NCBI RefSeq assembly: GCF_014898055.3
Contig: NW_023605194.1
Span: forward strand, 65,163,361-65,227,360
Reading direction: 5' to 3'
From: Talpa occidentalis
Taxonomy: Eukaryota; Chordata; Mammalia; Eulipotyphla; Talpidae
Length of the DNA: 64,000 nt
Below the pieces are notes generated by a model that searched no databases, was not told where the DNA came from, and was given only the letters and a program-made list of their open reading frames with translations. The position numbers and the translations under genes are program-made. This document shows, in pieces, positions 58,002-64,000 of the stretch (within the stretch, counting starts at the first letter, position 1; each line of letters starts with the position of its first letter).

Positions 58002-58239
58002 GGGCCTCCCTGGTGGCGCAGTGGTTGAGCGCTGGGTTGCGAAGCTGCCTGCAGCCTCGGCAGCACCGGTTCAATCCTTGGCCACTGGGCGAGGGTCCCA
58101 CATGGCACGCAGATCTCTCCTGCCGTGCCAGCTGTTCCCCTCAGCAGTGTACTTCGTCAGTCTGCCTGTTCTGATCTCTGCTCTGGCTCTGGTGAATTCT
58201 CTCACCCTCCCTGGCTTCTGACTGTACCCAGTGCTTGTA

Positions 58240-58270
<31 letters not shown>

Positions 58271-58301
58271 ATCTTTAAAAAATAAATAAATAAAATAAAA
58301 T
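58002..58301 (+). mobile_element. tRNA-derived SINE, group A
   Basis: A box TGGCGCAGTGG is intact and the B box is slightly changed (GGTTCAATCCT). The tail is a long AATA repeat. A 12-bp TSD, AAAAACTGATGG, lies at 57990-58001 and 58302-58313. Confidence 0.92.
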
Positions 58302-58597
58302 AAAAACTGATGGATGCCTAAGATGTCTCTACTGAATTTCCCCTTCTCTTTTTTGGATTAAAAAGAAAGATACTTGATCTTTGGTTTTACCTCCTTGAGT
58401 CACTTGTTTGAGACCAGGTTGGGAGAGGGGGCTGATACTCCATGTATGAGTGTGTGTGTCTTTCTTTTCCATCCTAACAGCTCCCTTTGACCACAAATTC
58501 CTGAGGGCCTCATCATTTTCTTCTTGGCTTCGAGTTTGTACCTTGCCTACTGTACTCTGAATTTTCTATTCCCTCCTGAACTTGCCCTTCAGAATTT

Positions 58598-58716
58598 TTT
58601 TTTTTTCTTTTTTTTTGTGGGACCCGCGCCGGCAGCCGGGGAACGAACCAGCGCTGCAGAGGCTGTGGGCAGCCTCGCAGCCCAGAGCTCAACCGCTGCA
58701 CCACCAGGGGAGGCCC
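58598..58716 (-). mobile_element. Short tRNA-only SINE copy
   Basis: Only the tRNA-like head of a group A SINE is present. On the minus strand it runs from GGCCTCCCCTGGTGG through the B-box region to GCGCGGGTCCCAC and then directly into an A-rich tail. It has its own perfect 15-bp TSD, TGCCCTTCAGAATTT, at 58583-58597 and 58717-58731. The body, AATAAA signals and TCTTT terminator are absent. Confidence 0.9.
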
Positions 58717-59395
58717 TGCCCTTCAGAATTTGAAGAACATTTTTCTTCTTTGGAAGTGTCAGTTGGACACTAGGATGATAGAAAAGAGTGACCGATTATT
58801 ACCTTTGGGTGGTGGACATTGATCTGTCCCTAGTAAGAGATCTTCAGATCATCTTTAAATTTTCTGTGGGCTCCTGGCTGGTCTGTACAAGGTCCCTGTG
58901 CGTACAGGACACCTCTCCCCTGTCCTGTTAGTGTTTTCATTCTTGTTATTGTTATTAGTTGGGGGTTTGGGAGGATATTGTCTGGTTTGGGCCTGCCCGC
59001 TACTGAGAACGGAGTCCAGGCTATTTCCCCTTGTGAAGGTGTCTGTGCATGGTATCAAATCCAAATGCATCATATTGAACAGTGTGCACAATTGTGCAGT
59101 GTCAAAGATTCTTCACAGATGGACATGCTTATGTAATCAGGACCCAGAATGAGAAACAGCCCTAGAAGCTCCTTGTGTGTAATCCTTCTTTCTGCCCCTC
59201 CACTTAATTGCCCAATTTGTGCTACCTACTTTTCAACTTGGTTATATGAACAATCATACTGCAAAGTCTCTCGGGTCTGAATTTTCTGGTTAAAAGTATG
59301 TTTGAGAAATTCCTTGTGTAAGTCAAATCATGTGTTATTGCCAACTGTAAGCTATTTTTGACCTATAAAAGGCAAATTTATGTAACTCAACTGTA

Positions 59396-59680
59396 GGCCT
59401 ACCTGGTGGCACAGGGGTTAAGGTCTCAGCACTATCAAACTATCCCCAGCCACTATGGCATGAATTCAATCCTAACCAGGGAGCTAACCCACGTGGCGGC
59501 AGCGGAACTCTCCTGTCTCGCTTCACTGCTCACCTTAGCACTGTATTTCAGTAGATCTGCCTGTTCTGCTTCCCACTCTGCCTCTGGTAGTTCTCTCACT
59601 CCTGTGCACCTCTGGCCTACCCCCAGTTCTTGTATGTATGCATAAATAAATAAAAATAAATCTTTAAAAAAATTATATAC
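59396..59680 (+). mobile_element. tRNA-derived SINE, group B
   Basis: Diverged full-length copy (GGCCTACCTGGTGGCACAGG ... AATAAATCTTTAAAA). TSDs are eroded and I can align only CAACTG-type similarity on both sides. Confidence 0.85.
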
Positions 59681-60694
59681 ACAGTTTAACTGAAATGTTA
59701 GGCCTGTTCATGGCTAGATACTATACCTTATACCTTCAGCTGCTGCTTCTGTAGGTGTGGGGCTTGTGTGAGCAGAGTTGCTGTGCACACTTTGCCTAGG
59801 TTTTGGTCAACACATAGGTTGATATCTGCTGATGTATTTCTTGGAATATGCTCTCTGAGTCATAGGATTTTCATGTTTCAGACATGATCTTATTTTAAAA
59901 TGCTACCTTTTACTTTCCTCCCATTGAGAAGGGAAGGGGCATGCTACATGGTGGGGCAGGGCAGAAGTTCCTTAGTGCCAGCTGCCTCTGACAACGATGT
60001 GGGTGAGGGGTTGTCAACTGCCCTTTCTCAGGAAGGACTCCTCAGTGAGTTGCTTTCGGTCATTGAAATGTTTTCTTTTATGAAGTGATGATAGAAGATG
60101 ATAGGGCTTTGTTTTGTTTGCTTTTTGTTGTTTTAATTCTTTTAGAAACCTTAGTTGGCATAAGAAATTGTTAGCTACTAGGATAGATTTTGAAATTGTG
60201 AAGATGGAGTCTCTCCTGGAGCCTCAGGCTGGGCAGCTGCAGCTCTGACTCAGCCGTGACTTGTGTCTCCCTCTGGGCTCAGTTATCTCATCAGAATGGT
60301 GTGTGGAGGGTGAGATGATCTTGATAGTCCTTTCCATTGGGGTGGCCCTGGCTTCCTGGAGTCTTTTTAGCTCCTTATGTATGGAATTTCCACCTATTTA
60401 CTTCTGTGCCGCCGCTGCTTGTTCTTCCTCCTCCTTTCAGGTCTCTGCCTACCAGCCACGCCCAGAGACCTTCACCTGTGGCCCCTGTCCTGCCTCCATG
60501 GTGCCGGTAGTAAGCAGGCTTATCCTCACCGTCTTGAATTCCAGGTCCACTGTTTTTATTAATTACTCTTTGGGCTTGTTTTGTGGGAAAGGTGTCTTCT
60601 CTTTTCGGGGCTTTCTCCTTCCCTGACATTTGTTGGTTGAGCATTTTTAGCCTGCAGAGTATTGGGTTTCAAAGGAAAAAGAAAGCTTATAACC

Positions 60695-60845
60695 CACTTC
60701 AGTGCATCCCAGACTCAAATGTGCTGAAGGTGCTTGGGGTTAAAATACGGGTACTGGTTCAAAGGTCTAGAGTGAGACCTGAACCTCTACATTTCTCTTG
60801 AGACCATGGGTGATGCTGCTGCTGGTCCTTGGGCCAAGCCTGCCA
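60695..60845. mobile_element. hAT-Charlie MITE remnant
   Basis: Order of diverged blocks: 'CCAGACTCAAATGTGCTGAAGGTGCTTGGGGTTAAAATACGGG', 'CTAGAGTGAGACCTGAACCTCTACATTTCTC' and 'GGTGATGCTGCTGCTGGTCCTTGGGCC'. These match the usual layout of MER5- or MER1-group hAT MITEs ('...CTTGTTAAAATACAGATTC..., CTGAGATTCTGCATTTCTAAC..., GGTGATGCTGATGCTGCTGGTCC'). Confidence 0.6.
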
Positions 60846-62324
60846 GTGAACAAGACAATAGGAAATTTTTCTGGGGCCCAGGAACTAGCACATAGGGGCC
60901 TCCTGGTTGAAGTAACTCCTGGATTTTCACCTTTTCCTTACCTAGTAGGAATGGTGCATTTCCCCTGCTCTGCTGTCCTGTTGGCTCACTCACTCTCTGT
61001 TGGCCAACATCTCTCACTGTCTTTGCTGCCTGCATACTCTTGTTCTGTTGCTTCTAGTGGGCCTTTAACCAACAGCTCAGGTTCCTCTCTGGGAGGAGGG
61101 CAATGTGGGGGACAGAGTTTGAAAGTGAGCATAGGTTTCATTGTAATAATCATAAATCATTTTTGAGTGGTGCTTACCTACCTTTCCTTAGCGGCACTCA
61201 TGGTCTTGGCCCAGCTCAGTAACTTTGGCCAGGCTGCCAGGCCTGGGCCCTTGTTGGTGGGACCACCCTTTACCTTTCCTGGTGTTGGGTAGCCAGCGCC
61301 AGCAGGGGAAATTCAATCATAGATCCCCAAGGTCACACTGGCCTCTCTTCTCATTGACTTCAAGACCAGGAATGGTAGGAGGGTTGTAAGCCCAGTGGGA
61401 ACAAGAGAGGCCCACAGGCTGCTCTGGAGAAGAGTTGTTTATGGCCACGGGCCAGCTGTGGAGTCTCCTGTCAGACCTCTTTTTCTTGAGCAGTACTTTC
61501 CAATCTTTCCCTCACGGTGATGAGTTACCCAGGAGCCTTTCCACCTATCAGATGAGAGTAGCATGTCAGGAGGATGATCAGAGTCCAGGTGGCATTTAAC
61601 CCAGTGTGGACAGTGCTGGGCTTTCAGGACAGACTCGGAAGTTGGGCTGGGGTGGATGCCACCTTCCTAACTGTTTAGGGTGAGCCAGTGGGTGGGCAAT
61701 AGGGCTAACCGTAAGTCCCCAGTCACTGATGTGCTGAGTGGAACCCGTGTGTTTATTTTGCAGAAACCACATAGGACTAAGGGCTGGGCTGCTGGCATTC
61801 ACCGTGCTTGTTGCTTTCCAGGAGGATGGTCTGGGAGAAGAGCCAGGAACTGCTGGCCACCATCCAGGTCTGGGCTGGATTACACGACTGGGCTTGCCCA
61901 GAGCACTGAGTTCTATCCACTACCAGCCCATGCCTGGAGGGACAAGCCAGAGAGGTTATAGAGGACAGTGGTGTTCCCAGAGTAGCAGCAGGCCGGTCAG
62001 CTCCTAAAGTAGGTTGCACAACAGGGCTCTCACCTTGTCATTTCTAGCCAGAAGCTTCTCACTGCCTCTGGTGGTAAAGGACCTGGGCCTACCCTACTCT
62101 CACAATGAATTCAGGAAAATGCAACCCTCTGGAGACCCTGCTGTTACAGGCAGACTGGCTGTGGTGGGAGAAAAGGATGGCAGTGCACACCACATTACCA
62201 CACTCTTGGTGCCTGTGGAAGGCAAGGAGTAGATGATGGGCATGGGGGTGGGACTGGAAGATGCTGGTGTCCTCCCAAGGATTAGGGAAATTGTGACAGT
62301 GTAGCTCTGGATCAGGCTTTGAGT

Positions 62325-62440
62325 CTTCACTCTGCCCCCTGCTTGCTTTTGTGACCTTGGGCAAGTTGCTTAACCCCCAGAACCTGGTCTTCTTATCTGA
62401 CACTGGAGGTGGAGATAATACCTCAGTCTTCTTGGATGGG
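62325..62440 (+). mobile_element. MIR fragment
   Basis: TGTGACCTTGGGCAAGTTGCTTAACCCCCAGAACCTGGTCTTCTTATCTG followed by GGAGATAATACCTCAGTCTTCTTGG is a clear MIR 5'-central segment. Confidence 0.8.
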
Positions 62441-64000
62441 GCATTGCTGGGTGAGGCGTGGCCTGCCTAGCAGGTGGGTGGAAAAGGGAGAGACTCAGGC
62501 CCTGTTGGGATAGGAAAGGCTTCATGGAGAACTTTAGCAGAGAAGGGGGAAGAGGAGGAGAACTCTAGACCTCCGGGACAGGATAAAGTCTTGGGTCTGA
62601 GGGCTTTTCTTGATCCTGGAGTGCTTATACCTTCCATGTGGTATCCACTCTGCCATGTTCTATAGTTTGGAAGACTTCCCTTCCTTTAGGGAAGAGGCAG
62701 GGCAGGAACCTATCTGGGCCATACCTGGAGCAATAGGTTGGCTGGGACTTTGACTTGGGTGCTGGTGTTTCTAGGGCTCTTTCTGACATAGATGCACTTA
62801 AACGTCAGGGGGCTCAGAGCTGCTCAGTGGCCGTGCCTTGTGTAGTTATGACCTCTGCCTGGCATGCCTTGTGCCTCCCACCTGACAATAGAGCTCTGAG
62901 TGGGATAGGCAACTCCCCGCTCTCAGCTGGAAGAGTGTCATGTTACGTTGTAACTCTGGTTAGGTGTTCCTTGCCGGGAGGTGGTAAAGGTGAAAGAACA
63001 GTGTCTCATTGGGTGTCTTGCCAAAGGCTAGGTAGAACTTCTTCCAGTCCCTCAGCATATTTCCAGACCTCCTGCAGGCCTGCCCTGGCAAAGAGGTCTA
63101 CCCAAGATGGGAAGGCAGGGTGACACTCTTTCCCTGTCCTTCATCTTTCTCTCCAGGGCCCTTCATCCTGACTGGGTGTGGGCTGGGAAAAATTCCCTGA
63201 ATTTGAGAGGGGTGTCAGTCGAGGTGACTGAGGTTCCTCTGGTTGGGGGGGGGGGTGGTTCTTTCCTTCCTGCAGGTAGTCACTAGGCATTGACTAGAAG
63301 GGGCAGCATTCTGAGGAGGATACTGCTCACAAGAATCAAAAATACCAGCTATGAAAACCACATCCTGAGTTTGGCTTCCACCAGTAGGCCTGAAGGTGGG
63401 GTGTGACATTGCGCCTCTGTTTCCAGGAGGGATGGTGTACCCATCACCAGACCCCAGGGCATCCCAGGACTCTTTTCCTATTCTCTAGTGGCACCACTTG
63501 GACGCCAAATGACTTGAGCAGTTCTGAATGCCCCAACCTCCTGGGGCAAGATTCTGGGCAGGATGGGTGACCAGACTGTGTTGGGGCAACTCTCATCAGA
63601 ATAGAACATTCCATGGCTTTGTGCTTAAGCAAGGGTCACTCTCACCTTAAAACCTCATAGCCTCTGAAAGGTGCTGGGCCAGAGCATGCTTGCCTGCTTT
63701 TTTGGGAGTGCCAGGAGTCCTTGAAGTAGCCTGTTTTGATCTTACCCTGAACCCCTGAGGCGTTGACTGGGATCATGACCAAGTAGGGGCCCTAATAGAG
63801 TGCTGCTCCGTGGGGTTAGAAGGCCATGGCTCTTGCCCACGGTTGTCTCATTGGCAAGTTGGCTTCATTATGCCCAGGGATGGGGGAGGTCTGAGGGATG
63901 TCCTTGACCTGGGACTTTGACCTCTTGCTGGAGATGCATGATAACTGCCCAGCCAAGGAGGAGCCAGGAGGTACGGGGATCTGTTTCCATCATGATCGCC

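Larger units (their letters stand above)
46611..64000 (+). other. HIC2: Presumed HIC2 intron 1 (partial)
   Basis: Follows the donor at 46611 and runs off the right edge. I find no coding exon. Its first 450 bases are still CpG-rich and include an AT-containing block that could be conserved (46915-47060). Six SINE copies, a hAT relic, hAT MITEs, MIR pieces and a TGTGG microsatellite are listed separately. In about 47060-49600, 49900-51680, 52000-54480, 56300-57990 and 61000-62320 I see only unique non-coding sequence. Confidence 0.5.

Overview
This is nuclear DNA from a placental mammal. It has large spliced genes with GT donors after short 5' exons, CpG-island promoters, ancient MIR, L1, L2 and hAT remnants, and more than 30 copies of one tRNA-derived SINE. 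I do not recognise the SINE as a primate, rodent, carnivore, horse or ruminant family. Its tail, with AATAAA signals followed by TCTTT or TCTTA and poly(A), fits the T+ class of SINEs. A laurasiatherian such as a bat is possible, but the sequence alone does not fix the species.

Three loci give the framework. (1) 1-16.2 kb, minus strand: the 5' end of UBE2L3 (ubiquitin-conjugating enzyme UbcH7). Its first coding exon encodes MAASRRLMK at 16034-16060 inside a CpG island at 15.53-16.26 kb. The remaining 16 kb is intron 1, and later exons lie off the left edge. (2) 25118-30025, plus strand: an intact single-exon RIMBP3 gene of 1635 codons with coiled coils, three SH3 domains and two fibronectin type III domains, surrounded by intergenic DNA. 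(3) 46.2-47.1 kb, plus strand: a second CpG island with GC boxes, a CRE-like site, a YY1-like start-site motif and a good splice donor at 46611. From the known gene order UBE2L3-RIMBP3-HIC2 I infer that this is the promoter and non-coding first exon of HIC2, and that 46.6-64 kb is its first intron. No HIC2 coding sequence is in the window.

The rest is intronic or intergenic and dominated by transposons. The SINE copies fall into an older group (B, 'AACCTATGAAGC' type) and a younger, GC-richer group (A, 'TGGGTTGCGAAGC' type). Most have visible target-site duplications (TSDs). These let one read nested insertions (4.95-5.92 kb, 23.0-23.6 kb), a tandem pair inside one TSD (13.3-13.86 kb), apparent 3' transductions (5.2 kb, 31.9 kb) and a tRNA-only mini-copy (58.6 kb). 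Other elements are a solo LTR with a 5-bp TSD inside an old L1 (39.1-39.6 kb), an unrecognised retrocopy inside another L1 (31.4-32.3 kb), a hAT transposase relic (55.1-56.3 kb) and a truncated U2 snRNA copy (40.45 kb).

The genes are neighbours rather than a pathway: UBE2L3 is a housekeeping ubiquitin E2, RIMBP3 acts in sperm-head shaping, and HIC2 is a transcriptional repressor. I found no sign of an undescribed multi-gene system. The useful novelty is in the SINE biology and a few possible regulatory elements.
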